Shown: one piece after another, positions 43,959 through 53,414 of the stretch
Position numbering within the stretch: the stretch's first letter is position 1
Layout of the letters: each line of letters opens with the position of its first letter
Origin: Weissella paramesenteroides ATCC 33313
Lineage (GTDB): Bacteria > Bacillota > Bacilli > Lactobacillales > Lactobacillaceae
Assembly: GCF_000160575.1 (NCBI RefSeq)
Contig: NZ_GG697128.1
Span: forward strand, 448,561 to 512,560
Length of the DNA stretch: 64,000 bases
Direction of reading: 5' to 3'
The notes under the pieces: model-generated
The model's input: only the letters and a program-made list of their open reading frames with translations
What the model was told of the DNA's origin: nothing
The model's database searches: none
Program-made: the position numbers and the translations under genes

Positions 43959-44771
43959 TCAATATCTTCCTTCTCTTAAAATTGCTGCCATCATTGCGTT
44001 TTGATCAGGTTTTATGCCTGTCCACTTTTCAAAACTCAATGCGCCTTGCCCTACTAACATGGCGAGACCATCGGTTGCTTGCCGATTGGCCTTTTTTGCA
44101 GCTGCTACAAATGGTGTATCGTTCAACTTATAAATAATATCGACAACTTGCACGTGATTTGGTGTTAATGCAAATTGTTTTGGCGAAAGCAACGATTGAT
44201 TATTTTGCATACCCACATTTGTTGCATTAATAATCAAATCTGCTTTTAATAGAAATTGGTCGACATAGGCAATATTATGTAACGACTCTTGCAATAATGG
44301 TGCCAGTGTTCGTTCTTTTTCACGAAAAGCCGGTGTCATACGGTTAAAAACATGTACTTGACTTTCACTTGGTGCGCTGGCAATGATTGCCTGTGCTGCA
44401 CCACCTGTTCCTAAGACAACGACATTTTTTGGTGTTTGTTTAATCGTTGACCAAAAGCCTTGTCCATCAGTAATGTCACCAAACGTACGACCATCTTTCA
44501 CAACCACCGTATTAACGACCCCTAGTGTTTTTGATAACTCAGATAATTCGTCAAGATAAGGGATGATTGCTTGTTTAAACGGCATCGTCACATTAAAACC
44601 ACGCATACCATTTGCAACTAATTCACTAAATTTTTCTCCAAGTTGATTTGGTTCAATGGCAAAAAGCTGATAATCAGCATCAATATTAGCCAGTCGAAAC
44701 GCTTCATTTTGCATAACTGGTGATTTGGATTGCTGCACCGGATAACCAATTAGTCCATAATGATCTGTCAT
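43959..44771 (-). CDS. aroE: Shikimate dehydrogenase
   Basis: NADP-dependent reductase of 270 residues and first gene of the aro operon. It shows the shikimate site QSKSPVMQN, NVTMPFKQ (catalytic Lys), the Rossmann loop VVLGTGGAAQA and the C-terminal DGLAMLVGQGALSFEKW. Its ATG has CCGGAGAT upstream. A terminator and a palindrome-rich promoter precede it, so the whole operon may be controlled there. Confidence 0.95.
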   Translation of the reverse strand: MTDHYGLIGYPVQQSKSPVMQNEAFRLANIDADYQLFAIEPNQLGEKFSELVANGMRGFNVTMPFKQAIIPYLDELSELSKTLGVVNTVVVKDGRTFGDITDGQGFWSTIKQTPKNVVVLGTGGAAQAIIASAPSESQVHVFNRMTPAFREKERTLAPLLQESLHNIAYVDQFLLKADLIINATNVGMQNNQSLLSPKQFALTPNHVQVVDIIYKLNDTPFVAAAKKANRQATDGLAMLVGQGALSFEKWTGIKPDQNAMMAAILREGRY

Positions 44772-44803
44772 TAATATCTCCGGGAATTTATATTTTTAGC
44801 AAT

Positions 44804-44834
44804 AAAAAAAGAGACCGAAAAGATACAGTCTCTC
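44804..44834 (-). terminator. Terminator in the aro operon leader
   Basis: GAGAGAC / GTCTCT hairpin followed by TTTTTTT on the minus strand, only 33 bases before the aroE start. It follows the proposed aro promoter, so it may be an attenuator; alternatively it ends transcripts from the upstream ECF gene. Confidence 0.7.
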
Positions 44835-44852
44835 AACATTAACGATACTGCT

Positions 44853-44898
44853 AAACTCTTCTCTTCTTTTAGTGTACTAAAATCAGAAGAGTTTTCAA
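44853..44898 (-). promoter_or_regulatory. aro operon promoter with nested palindromes
   Basis: Minus strand TTGAAA (44893-44898), 16-base spacer, TACACT (44871-44876). Centred on the -10 is TTTTAGT-2-ACTAAAA (44867-44882), itself enclosed by a perfect 10-bp inverted repeat AAACTCTTCT / AGAAGAGTTT (44853-44894). Repressor binding there would block the promoter. The inner ACTA/TAGT words vaguely recall TrpR operators, but no regulator can be named. Confidence 0.65.
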
Positions 44899-44939
44899 TA
44901 CCGGAATAGATTCTAAATTGTCGTTAACAGCCTTAATTT

Positions 44940-45554
44940 TTAAATACGGTTTTTAAAATAAGTCAATATTGGTAACCCAATCAGCGGTACCAATATCGCG
45001 CCCGCAATGATTTCAAAAATACCATTAAACCCAGCAATAGAAACAATCAACCACTGCGCCAAATTAGTACTTGGAATACCAGTGAAAGATGTATCCATGA
45101 CTTTAAAACTCACCCATGTAATCAACAATACCAAAGTCGTGTTGATCAACGCTGAGAAACCGCCTAAAACAACTAGCCAAGGTCCTTGTTTTTTCAATTC
45201 GCGATGTTGTACAAATTTTTGATACAAATAACCAATCAAAAAACCAACCATGATTCTCGGAATAAGCGCAGTTATTGGATTACGAAAGATCAGCGCACCA
45301 ATGCTGGGAACACTAGACCATGCATGCCATAGTGAATACGCACCCCACACAAATCCTAATAAGGCACCCGTTTTCGGTCCAAGAATCATTGCACCAATTG
45401 CTACCGTATAGGTGATAATGGTAACTGCCGCCCCAATTGCAAAAGCTCCTAAGGGCAACGTTCCTAACCATGGCACAATTGATTGTAGCAAAACAATTGC
45501 TATAAATAATGCTGTTAAGACCAGATGTCGACTTTTGTTTACACGCGTTTGCAT
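44940..45554 (-). CDS. ECF transporter S component (PanT-like)
   Basis: Membrane vitamin-binding subunit of 204 residues with about six helices. Segments [21 protein letters not shown], cut here at the Trp, and [22 protein letters not shown] plus [16 protein letters not shown] resemble the pantothenate S component PanT. It would share the housekeeping EcfAAT module, not present in this window. The ATG is backed by GGAGGAACG. A 23-base dyad lies in its leader. Another substrate cannot be excluded. Confidence 0.7.
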   Translation of the reverse strand: MQTRVNKSRHLVLTALFIAIVLLQSIVPWLGTLPLGAFAIGAAVTIITYTVAIGAMILGPKTGALLGFVWGAYSLWHAWSSVPSIGALIFRNPITALIPRIMVGFLIGYLYQKFVQHRELKKQGPWLVVLGGFSALINTTLVLLITWVSFKVMDTSFTGIPSTNLAQWLIVSIAGFNGIFEIIAGAILVPLIGLPILTYFKNRI

Positions 45555-45595
45555 CGCGTTCCTCCAAATTTATCGTACTTTAACACTAATAAATT

Positions 45596-45618
45596 TTTGT
45601 TAGCACATGACTAACAAA
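45596..45618. promoter_or_regulatory. Dyad in the leader of the PanT-like gene
   Basis: TTTGTTAG-7-CTAACAAA, perfect 8-base arms, 42-64 bases before the start. It could be an operator or a leader hairpin. It resembles BirA sites only in its TTGTTA/TAACAA words; the spacing is half that of a BirA site. Confidence 0.4.
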
Positions 45619-45689
45619 CGTATAAAATTATTGCACACACTAACCTATTTTGTCTATTATATACCAAAAAGAGGGTGCTTTATTTTAAA

Positions 45690-45733
45690 AAGGCGCCAAC
45701 CTTACCCATTTTGCTTGGTAAATTGACGTCCCT
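45690..45733 (-). terminator. Intrinsic terminator of the aminotransferase gene
   Basis: GGCGCCAACCTTACC and GGTAAATTGACGTC arms (with G-U pairs), followed by TTTTAAAA on the minus strand; same sequence family as the hairpins at 20523 and 27648. Confidence 0.65.
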
Positions 45734-45750
45734 TCAATATGTTCTATTGA

Positions 45751-46944
45751 CTATACGTTCACATTAGCTCTTTTTGCAGCAAAGAATGCTTGCATTCGGC
45801 GAACTGCTTCTTGCAAATCTTCATCTAATGCAGCATAAGAAATGCGAATATATTCAGGTGTATATTCTGAAAAGGCAGAACCTGGAATGACGGCAACATG
45901 GCCATTTTCTGCTAGATCCAAAGCAAAGGCCTCACTATCATGCCCCATATCATCAGGAATCTTCGCAAAAATGTAGAAGGCCCCTTCTGGATTAACTACT
46001 TCAAAGCCAAGTTCTTCTAAATGTGGCACCAACCAATCACGACGCTTCTTATAGACGTCACGCATGTCATCAGCAACATCGGCTGCCGTAGTCAAGGCAA
46101 CCGTTGCCCCATCTTGAATAAACTTTGGTAAGGCAAACGTCAATGCTTGATGTACTTTCTGTGCTTCGTCAATAAATGCTTGATTGGCAATAATGAAACC
46201 GATTCGATAACCGGTCATCGCGTGTGACTTTGACAAACCAGTCATCAAAATTGATTGCTCTGGTAATAAACTACTCAAAGATATATGTGTTTGATCATAC
46301 GTCAATTGGGCATAAATTTCATCAGAAATAACCCACAAATGATACTGCTTAAATACATCAGCCAAGGCTTGTAATTCTTCACGAGTATACGTAACCCCAG
46401 TTGGGTTTGATGGGTAATTAAATAAGATAGCTTTTACGGGTACATTTGCCTGTTCAACAGCTTCAGCCACTAGTTCTGGCGTCAATTTAAAGTCTGTTGG
46501 ACGAGTATTGATTGTAATTTTCTTACCATGAGCCAAATCAAGTGAAGCAGTATATGGTGTGTAAGCTGGTTCAGGAATAATCAAACCTTCATTTTCATTT
46601 AATAACGTCATAAAAATAACATTGATTGCTTCTGATGCACCCACAGTCACAATGACATTATCTTCACTTTCAAATGGTAAATTATAACGAGAAGCATAAT
46701 ATTTTACGGCTGCTTGGCGTAAGTCACGTTCACCTTGCGCATCACTATAATGTGAATTATCATTCGCAATTGATGAAATGACGGCATCTTTGATTGCATC
46801 ATCAACGTTGAAACCTGGCTCACCGAAAGTTAAGCGCAATAAGTCAGGAATATCACGAACTTTTTTTTGAAAGCCGATTAAACCGTCAGCTGCTAAACTT
46901 GTTACCTTTGGATTAAGTGGTTGTACAAATTCATTTTTCGTCAT
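45751..46944 (-). CDS. Class I/II PLP aminotransferase (AraT/PatA-like)
   Basis: Fold-type I aminotransferase of 397 residues. The PLP lysine is in GLSKSHAMTGYRIG; NYPSNPTGV and SDEIYAQLTYD are cofactor contacts. Lactic acid bacterial homologues are annotated as aromatic or N-acetyl-diaminopimelate aminotransferases. It sits alone between the aro operon and vanX. A close paralogue lies at 50560 in the lysine operon, so this one may serve aromatic amino acids instead; that is inference from location. Confidence 0.88.
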   Translation of the reverse strand: MTKNEFVQPLNPKVTSLAADGLIGFQKKVRDIPDLLRLTFGEPGFNVDDAIKDAVISSIANDNSHYSDAQGERDLRQAAVKYYASRYNLPFESEDNVIVTVGASEAINVIFMTLLNENEGLIIPEPAYTPYTASLDLAHGKKITINTRPTDFKLTPELVAEAVEQANVPVKAILFNYPSNPTGVTYTREELQALADVFKQYHLWVISDEIYAQLTYDQTHISLSSLLPEQSILMTGLSKSHAMTGYRIGFIIANQAFIDEAQKVHQALTFALPKFIQDGATVALTTAADVADDMRDVYKKRRDWLVPHLEELGFEVVNPEGAFYIFAKIPDDMGHDSEAFALDLAENGHVAVIPGSAFSEYTPEYIRISYAALDEDLQEAVRRMQAFFAAKRANVNV

Positions 46945-47179
46945 TTTAATTCACTCACATTTCTCTTTATTTTTTAATTGAATATCATTATAATATAAAA
47001 TCCGATTTTCAGGAAAATATTTGGACTTTTTTGTATAATACCTACATTCTACACTGTTTGTGCCTTTTTTAACAACTGTGAACCGCTTTCATTATGCAAA
47101 ATTCATGTTAAAATAGCCATAAGTCATACACATTAATTGACATAATTTTTTAATCATTTAATTAACAAGGAGGCATACG

Positions 47180-47917
47180 ATGTTAGATTTTACTGACACG
47201 CCAATTGAAACACCAGTTACAAACTGGGACTGGTCTCCCATTCGTGAAGTACCTATTCGGGAAAATAACGAACCACTGATTTCATTAAGTTATTTACCAG
47301 AAAAAATGGTTGTTAGCCCACAATACTTCATTCAAAATTTACCTGGGTCATACCCTGAATTATATACACGTTTAGAAGTGCAAAATAAATTAATTAACGC
47401 CGCCCGCAAATTGCCCTACGGCTATAAGTTTGTGATTTTTGATACATGGCGCAGCATTCCAACGCAGCAAGCTTTATTTGATCAAATGAAACACTTTGTC
47501 CAACGTGATCATCCGGGTTACTCTGATGAACAAGTACAACAAGCAGCCCTTAGAATCGTTGCACTCCCATCAACGGATCCAACGAAGCCTTCTCCTCATA
47601 ACACGGGTGGCTCAATTGATTTATCTATCATTGATGAAGACGGTCGTTTATTAGAAATGGGTAGTCCATTTGATGATATCAGCATGCGAGCGAAGACCAC
47701 TTATTATGAAACAGAGGAGACCTCTGAAAAATACGATGTTGCTCGTCGCAACCGTCGCTTGCTGTATCATATAATGACACAGGCTGGCTTCACTAACTAC
47801 AGTGAGGAATGGTGGCATTTTGATTATGGTAATCAAAACTGGGCTAGTCTGACCAACAACGGCTATGCCATATATGGTGCAACCAAACCCGTATTTCCAT
47901 GGGTCGAAGCATATTAG
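47180..47917 (+). CDS. vanX: D-Ala-D-Ala dipeptidase (VanX family, M15D)
   Basis: Zinc peptidase of 245 residues. The metal/catalytic motif SPHNTGGSIDL (His and Asp ligands) and EEWWHFDYG (catalytic Glu and third ligand) are intact; FDTWRSIPTQQALF is the substrate Arg region. No signal peptide is visible, which suits a cytoplasmic VanX. In D-Ala-D-Lac cell-wall bacteria it removes D-Ala-D-Ala, keeping vancomycin insensitivity. The ATG follows AAGGAGGCATACG. No vanH, vanA or vanRS genes are adjacent. Confidence 0.9.
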   Translation: MLDFTDTPIETPVTNWDWSPIREVPIRENNEPLISLSYLPEKMVVSPQYFIQNLPGSYPELYTRLEVQNKLINAARKLPYGYKFVIFDTWRSIPTQQALFDQMKHFVQRDHPGYSDEQVQQAALRIVALPSTDPTKPSPHNTGGSIDLSIIDEDGRLLEMGSPFDDISMRAKTTYYETEETSEKYDVARRNRRLLYHIMTQAGFTNYSEEWWHFDYGNQNWASLTNNGYAIYGATKPVFPWVEAY

Positions 47918-48062
47918 TAAATTCAGATAAAAAATACTATCAATACAAACAATATAAAATATTTTTAGTACATGATAAAGCTATACAATTTGGAGAGGCT
48001 GTCATAAAATTCAACTAACTATGAACACAAAAACGAACTAAAATTCATCACTTTTACTAAAA

Positions 48063-48107
48063 AAGAGCAGGTAAGAAAAATCTACAGATTTCTCTTACCT
48101 GCTCTTC
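48063..48107. terminator. Bidirectional terminator between vanX and the hypothetical gene
   Basis: AAGAGCAGGTAAGA and TCTTACCTGCTCTT arms with a 14-base interior, between convergent genes. Confidence 0.8.
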
Positions 48108-48188
48108 AATTTATCCCAAATTAGTTTACCCTAGTCTCTAAATCATTATTACCAATATTCACTTCGTATAACAAATAACTAGACCATT

Positions 48189-48977
48189 CTAATTTAATGA
48201 TTCAGCAGTTTTTGTATTTAGTAGATATGTTCCGTCTTCTTGTTTTGCAAAAGTTAAATTAATGATTGCCGTAGACCCACTCGCTGTATTTGTCATCCAG
48301 GTGGTACTTCGCAAATTAAGACCAGCAACTTGTGTATCCATACTGGTTGTGGGATTACCATATTTTGCTATAACATCATCATAACTTACTCCTCCAACAC
48401 CATTAAGTGGATTACCAACCACCAATGCATCAAAGTTTGCTTGTGTCCACGTACCATCACTATTTTCTGATGAAATACTTTCACTACTTAACGCATCAGT
48501 TGGGGTGTTGGAAGAACTATTAGCAGAACTAGTATTACTTTTTAGATAACGATATGCAATAGCTTCACTGCTATTATTTTTTACATTTCTAATTTGAACC
48601 GTATCTGAGTAAGTATGTTTAGTTTGAACTTGAAGACTAATATTGGTAAACTCATTTTTCTTATTAATATGAATTATTTGAGTTGTTTTACCTTTTTTGC
48701 CAACCTTTGCATCGGGCCAGTAAAGATCACGTTTTTTATCTATAATTTTTACTACAGAACCAGCCGGTGCTTCAATTTCAATACCAAATCCACCCTTTTC
48801 ATTAGTTGCAGGATTACCAGTATCATTTTTGTAATAGTCCGTCACTTCTAAATTCACTTTTTTAGGTTGTGAAAAAAGAATTCCGCTAATAATTGCTACT
48901 ACAACAATCACAATTCCCAATGTTACCCATACCCATATTTTCTTGTAAATTGGTTTCTTTTCTTTACTTTTTTCCAT
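48189..48977 (-). CDS. Membrane-anchored hypothetical protein with a BLIP-like C-terminal domain
   Basis: Protein of 262 residues. A Lys-rich N-terminus and one membrane helix (about 12-33, WVWVTLGIVIVVVAIISGILF region) are followed by a beta-rich extracellular part. Then comes a Ser-rich linker (about 145-170) and a C-terminal domain (about 175-262) with YDDVIAKYGNPTTS and repeated aromatic/Thr strands. That pattern resembles DUF3862/BLIP-like SmpA-fold domains. Function unknown. The ATG follows AGGGAGTTAGTCAAT. Neighbours give no hint. Confidence 0.75.
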   Translation of the reverse strand: MEKSKEKKPIYKKIWVWVTLGIVIVVVAIISGILFSQPKKVNLEVTDYYKNDTGNPATNEKGGFGIEIEAPAGSVVKIIDKKRDLYWPDAKVGKKGKTTQIIHINKKNEFTNISLQVQTKHTYSDTVQIRNVKNNSSEAIAYRYLKSNTSSANSSSNTPTDALSSESISSENSDGTWTQANFDALVVGNPLNGVGGVSYDDVIAKYGNPTTSMDTQVAGLNLRSTTWMTNTASGSTAIINLTFAKQEDGTYLLNTKTAESLN

Positions 48978-49459
48978 ATTGACTAACTCCCTATAATTTT
49001 CACATAACTCTCATATTGCCCAAATTTATGAATTGATTTACTTTACCTAACAAAAAAATAAGATAGTAAAGCATTAAATTTTTTCTGTCAATTATTATTT
49101 TTTTATACTTGACAATTTAAATAATTTTCAAAATTTGAATAAATATATTAATAACAATATGATTTCGCCCATAGCCCAATAACTAAACTTGTAATTGTAA
49201 ATTATTTAGTAACTCATATCATATATCCTTTCTCACCCATTTAATATACTTATTTATACCATATAGTAGCTAATATTTAAATAACCTTTAATACCTACTT
49301 TTTTATAATTTATGGCAAAAAAAAACAGGCTAGTTTTAACTAGTCTGTCACTCAAAAAGCTACCAACATTTATACTTTTTAATTAGCTGGTTTTACTTTC
49401 CGTAGTAAGTAGGCAAACAACCAAAACGGCTGAAACTATACTAGAACAAATAAATTCCA
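48978..49459. other. AT-rich gene-free stretch
   Basis: These 482 bases hold the leader of the hypothetical gene and the asd terminator near the right end. The rest is very AT-rich with no convincing ORF, repeat copy or RNA structure. Confidence 0.7.
49325..49349 (-). terminator. Intrinsic terminator of the lysine operon
   Basis: ACAGACTAGT / ACTAGCCTGT stem on the minus strand followed by a long T-run, 110 bases beyond the asd stop. Confidence 0.8.
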
Positions 49460-50530
49460 TTACACCTGACTATGGATCAAGTCACGCTTGACCAACTCTT
49501 CAGCAATTTGAACTGTATTCCAGGCAGCACCCTTTAACAAGTTATCAGAAACTACCCACATATTGAAACTACCAGGGTTTTCAATGTCTGCACGGACACG
49601 TCCAACAAAGGTTTCGCGCTTTCCTTCTGCTTTGATTGGCTGTGGATAGAGTTGTTCATCTGGATTATCCTCTAAAACAACGCCCGGTGCACTTGCCAAA
49701 ACACGCTGCACATCTTCTCTTGTTGCTGTTTCATCATCTACTGAGACATATACTGACTCACCATGACCAATTGGCACTGGCACGCGAACAGCCGTAGCGG
49801 TCACTTTCACTTCACTAGAATGTGGATCACCAAATAAAATTTTCTTGGTTTCTTGCATCATCTTTTGTTCTTCAAAAGTGTAACCATCTTCTTGGAAAAC
49901 ATCAATTTGTGGCAATAAGTTAAACGCCAACGGATAGTGTTTCTTATCTCCCTTGGTTGGCAAAATATCCGCTGTTTCTTCTTCACCGTCTAGGTGTTGT
50001 TGTGCTTGATGCAACAACTCATCCCAAGCACGTTGACCAGCACCTGAAGCTGCTTGATATGTCGAAACAATCACTTGATTCAAACCGTATGCCTGACGTA
50101 GTGGTTCCAACGCCACTACCATTTGAATAGTTGAACAATTAGGATTAGCAATAATTCCCTGGTGATCTGCTAAAGCTTCTGGGTTAACTTCTGGTACCAC
50201 AAGTGGTACTTTTGGATCCATCCGCCAACGTGATGAGTTATCAACTGCTACTGCCCCACGTTTGACTGCTTCGGGAAGCAACGATCCTGCTAAGCTACCA
50301 CCTGCAGATGCTAACACCAGATCAATCCCATCAAATGAATCTGGTGTTGCTTCTTCCACCACAATGTCTTGTCCTTTAAATTGACGCGTTTGTCCAGCTG
50401 AACGAACAGAAGCTAACAACTTTAATGATTTAACTGGAATCGTCGATTGTTCTAATTGTGCTAAAATACGTGTACCAACTGCTCCAGTTGCGCCCAAGAT
50501 GGCCACATTATACCCTGCTTCGCTTGTCAT
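49460..50530 (-). CDS. asd: Aspartate-semialdehyde dehydrogenase
   Basis: NADPH enzyme of 356 residues that reduces aspartyl phosphate. It has the Rossmann motif GATGAVGTR near residue 12, the catalytic Cys in NPNCSTIQM and RVPVPIGHGESVYV. Start at 50530 with GGGGGAT upstream; a TTG four codons earlier is part of the ribosome site. Last gene of the lysine operon; its product feeds dapA and other aspartate-family branches. Confidence 0.94.
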   Translation of the reverse strand: MTSEAGYNVAILGATGAVGTRILAQLEQSTIPVKSLKLLASVRSAGQTRQFKGQDIVVEEATPDSFDGIDLVLASAGGSLAGSLLPEAVKRGAVAVDNSSRWRMDPKVPLVVPEVNPEALADHQGIIANPNCSTIQMVVALEPLRQAYGLNQVIVSTYQAASGAGQRAWDELLHQAQQHLDGEEETADILPTKGDKKHYPLAFNLLPQIDVFQEDGYTFEEQKMMQETKKILFGDPHSSEVKVTATAVRVPVPIGHGESVYVSVDDETATREDVQRVLASAPGVVLEDNPDEQLYPQPIKAEGKRETFVGRVRADIENPGSFNMWVVSDNLLKGAAWNTVQIAEELVKRDLIHSQV

Positions 50531-50559
50531 TTTATCCCCCAATGTCTAAATGTATGAAC

Positions 50560-51741
50560 TTATTTCCTCAAATCAACATAATGCTTTAAACGGGTAATCG
50601 CTGATTTCAAATTCTCCGTTGATGCAGCATAAGAAATACGAATATATCCTTCGCCCCCTGCACCAAAAATTGAACCCGGTGCCACACCTAATTTCACTGT
50701 ATCTGCCAAATCATAGACAAATTCAGTATCATTTGTATTCAAAAAGTCCGGAATTTTTGCAAAAATGTAAAAGGCGCCACCAGGTTGTGCTGCTGTAAAG
50801 CCTGCTTCAGCCAAACCTGCCAAAACCAAGTCACGGCGTTCTTCATAGACCACGCGCATCTTTTCAGGATCTTCACGCCCATTTCGTAGCGCTTCTAACG
50901 CACCTGCCATCATCGGACCAGGTGCTGTCGCAACCATCGCTTGGTGTGCCTTACCAACTTGCTTCATTAATTCCGCTGGACCAACGACATAACCAATACG
51001 ATAACCTGTCATCGCATGTGACTTTGACACACCACTGATCAGTACTGTTTGTTCAGGTAATAAACGAGCCATTGATGTATGCTTGGCATCATAGACTAAC
51101 TCAGCATAAATTTCATCAGCAATCACAAATAATTGATGTTCGCGTAAAATCGCTACCAACGCTTTTAGCTCTGTCTCAGAATAAGTGACACCAGTTGGAT
51201 TTGATGGATAATTAAGTAAAATGGCTTTTGCATTTGGGTGCGCAGTTAAGATAGCCGTTAATTTCGCAGGCGTCACGATAAAATCAGGTGCAGTATTTAA
51301 ACCAATTACTTCAATGCCTAATGTTTGTGCGACCGATGCATATAACGGAAAAGTTGGTGTTGGCACAATCAATTCATCCCCTGGGTTAAATAATGCTTGG
51401 AATGTTGCACTGATTGCCTCAGCCGCACCAACCGTTACGCTCACCTCAGTAGCTGGATCATATCTTGGCGTATCAAACCGATCGACTAGATAATCAGAGA
51501 TTGCTTCACGTAATGCTAAAACGCCCTGTGAAGATGAATAATGTGAATCATCTGCTTGCACATCTCGAATAATTGCTTGTTTAATATGCTCGGGTGCTGC
51601 AAAATCCGGCTCACCCAAAGTTAATTTTAAAATGCCATCAATCGTTGAGAACTTATCATCTACCACACGGATTGGTGAAGGCACCATCTTTGCCAATATA
51701 TTATTATGTTGTCCTGCTAACGCTGCGCTTAATTCAACCAT
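50560..51741 (-). CDS. Aminotransferase of the lysine operon (PatA-like, N-acetyl-LL-DAP aminotransferase)
   Basis: PLP enzyme of 393 residues with Lys in SGVSKSHAMTGYRIG, NYPSNPTGV and ADEIYAELVYD. Its position between dapB and asd, in an operon that also has dapH and the deacetylase, supports the N-acetyl-2-amino-6-oxopimelate aminotransferase step. It is a clear paralogue of the protein encoded at 45751. Start ATG at 51741. Confidence 0.88.
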   Translation of the reverse strand: MVELSAALAGQHNNILAKMVPSPIRVVDDKFSTIDGILKLTLGEPDFAAPEHIKQAIIRDVQADDSHYSSSQGVLALREAISDYLVDRFDTPRYDPATEVSVTVGAAEAISATFQALFNPGDELIVPTPTFPLYASVAQTLGIEVIGLNTAPDFIVTPAKLTAILTAHPNAKAILLNYPSNPTGVTYSETELKALVAILREHQLFVIADEIYAELVYDAKHTSMARLLPEQTVLISGVSKSHAMTGYRIGYVVGPAELMKQVGKAHQAMVATAPGPMMAGALEALRNGREDPEKMRVVYEERRDLVLAGLAEAGFTAAQPGGAFYIFAKIPDFLNTNDTEFVYDLADTVKLGVAPGSIFGAGGEGYIRISYAASTENLKSAITRLKHYVDLRK

Positions 51742-51779
51742 TTCTTAATCTCCCTGGCTCTTCGCCTATTTTTTAATAC

Positions 51780-52520
51780 TTATAATACCTTGTCTAATCC
51801 AACTTGCAATCCTTGAATGGTATCGATTTGGCGAATAGCTAGTGCAACCCCACCCATGAAAGACTCACGGGTAAATGAGGTCTGCTTAATTCGCAATGTT
51901 TCCCCAGGTGCACCAAAGATAACTTCTTCTTCAGCGACATATCCTGGTAAACGCATTGCGTGAACCGTCACATTGTCAATTTGATCACCACGTGCCGGAT
52001 CCTTAACATTTGTTTTTACTGGATCTGCTTGGCGGGACTTTGCAATTGCTTGAGCAGTCGCACGTGCCGTCCCAGAAGGTGCATCAACCTTCTTCGGATT
52101 ATGAATCTCCAAAATTTCAGCATCTGGTAAATATTTCGCTGCTTGCGCTGCAAATTGCATCAATAGCACGCCCGACAATGAAAAGTTAGGCACGACCAAG
52201 GTTGCACGATTTTCTTTTTCACTCAATGTTTTTAAAGCCGCCAGTTGCTCTGCCTGTAAACCACTCGTACCAACCACTAATTGGAATCCATGAGTCAAAG
52301 CGTACTGTCCGTTAGCAAAAGCTGCCTCTGGTTGCGTCACATCAACCCAAACATCTGCCGTCACATCAATATCTGCTAATGATGTAAATACAGGTAACTC
52401 ACTCTCATGTAGCGAACCCGATAAAATACCAACTAATTCTAAATCTGCTTCATTTTCTATCAGTTGTTGAATGGCGAGGCCCATTTTACCGAAACCACCT
52501 GCCAAAAATACAGTTGTCAT
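51780..52520 (-). CDS. dapB: 4-hydroxy-tetrahydrodipicolinate reductase
   Basis: NAD(P)H reductase of 246 residues. GGFGKMG is the nucleotide loop at residues 8-14; EIHNPKKVDAPSGTA carries the catalytic His/Lys. It starts four bases after the dapA stop. Confidence 0.94.
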   Translation of the reverse strand: MTTVFLAGGFGKMGLAIQQLIENEADLELVGILSGSLHESELPVFTSLADIDVTADVWVDVTQPEAAFANGQYALTHGFQLVVGTSGLQAEQLAALKTLSEKENRATLVVPNFSLSGVLLMQFAAQAAKYLPDAEILEIHNPKKVDAPSGTARATAQAIAKSRQADPVKTNVKDPARGDQIDNVTVHAMRLPGYVAEEEVIFGAPGETLRIKQTSFTRESFMGGVALAIRQIDTIQGLQVGLDKVL

Positions 52521-52524
52521 CTAA

Positions 52525-53400
52525 TTAATCCTCCCGATCAAGTTGGGCCAACACATCTGCCGACTCGCTTTCATCTAAAGGCAAAATAGGTAGGCGCGTT
52601 ACATTCTGAACCTCACCTTGATGTGCAAGCACGGCTTTAACTGGTGCTGGGGATGGGTAACTGAATAATGCTAACATGCGTGGTGTTAACCAACGTTGTT
52701 TTTCACCAGCCTTGGCCACATCACCAGCAGCAAGTGCTTGGAACAAATCCGTCATTTCCTTACTATATAAATGAGCAGCAACTGAAATCGTACCAGCCGC
52801 ACCGACTGCCTTGGCAGCTAGTGTTTGTGAATCTTCACCTGTGTACACCTTAAATCCCTCAGGCGCATGTGCAACTAGGTAGGCCAAGTCATCGATGCTG
52901 GTTACTTGCTTGACCGCATTGATATTTGGATGTTCAGCCAATGTCAAAACACTTTCGTTAGTCAATCCAACCACGGTACGACCAGGGATATTATAAATCA
53001 TGACTGGCACATTTGAAGCATCTGCAATTGCTTGAAAATGAGCAATCATCCCCTTTTGATTAGGCTTACTATAATAAGGGGTCACTGCTAATACTGCATC
53101 AACACCTGTGATTGCACTAACTTCCTTGGCAAGTGCCACGGAATGAGCGGTATTATTATCACCAACGTTTGCAATTACTGGTCCACGATCACCCACTTTC
53201 GCCGCAAAGTAAGCATATAATGAAATTTTTTCATCATGCGTCAATGTTGGTGATTCACCTGTCGTGCCACCAATAACAAATCCCTGTGTACCTTCTGCGA
53301 TTAACCGTTCAGTTAATGAATCTAACGCCTGGTAATCAATCGTATTTTCATCTGTAAATGGTGTAATAATTGCTGTAATTAAAGAAATATCTTCGTACAT
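52525..53400 (-). CDS. dapA: 4-hydroxy-tetrahydrodipicolinate synthase
   Basis: Class I aldolase of 291 residues joining pyruvate and aspartate semialdehyde. GGTTGESPTL binds pyruvate, YNIPGRT has the catalytic Tyr, and the Schiff-base Lys is in INAVKQVTS. The start at 53400 gives the normal length; 11 extra upstream codons overlap the deacetylase gene. The ribosome site is weak, so coupling with the upstream gene is likely. Confidence 0.94.
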   Translation of the reverse strand: MYEDISLITAIITPFTDENTIDYQALDSLTERLIAEGTQGFVIGGTTGESPTLTHDEKISLYAYFAAKVGDRGPVIANVGDNNTAHSVALAKEVSAITGVDAVLAVTPYYSKPNQKGMIAHFQAIADASNVPVMIYNIPGRTVVGLTNESVLTLAEHPNINAVKQVTSIDDLAYLVAHAPEGFKVYTGEDSQTLAAKAVGAAGTISVAAHLYSKEMTDLFQALAAGDVAKAGEKQRWLTPRMLALFSYPSPAPVKAVLAHQGEVQNVTRLPILPLDESESADVLAQLDRED

Positions 53401-53414
53401 TTTATTCACACTTT

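Noticed and set aside
47995..48025. Possible insertion-sequence end (GAGGCTGTCATAAAATTCAAC)
   Set aside because: No transposase, no matching inverted end and no target duplication could be found.
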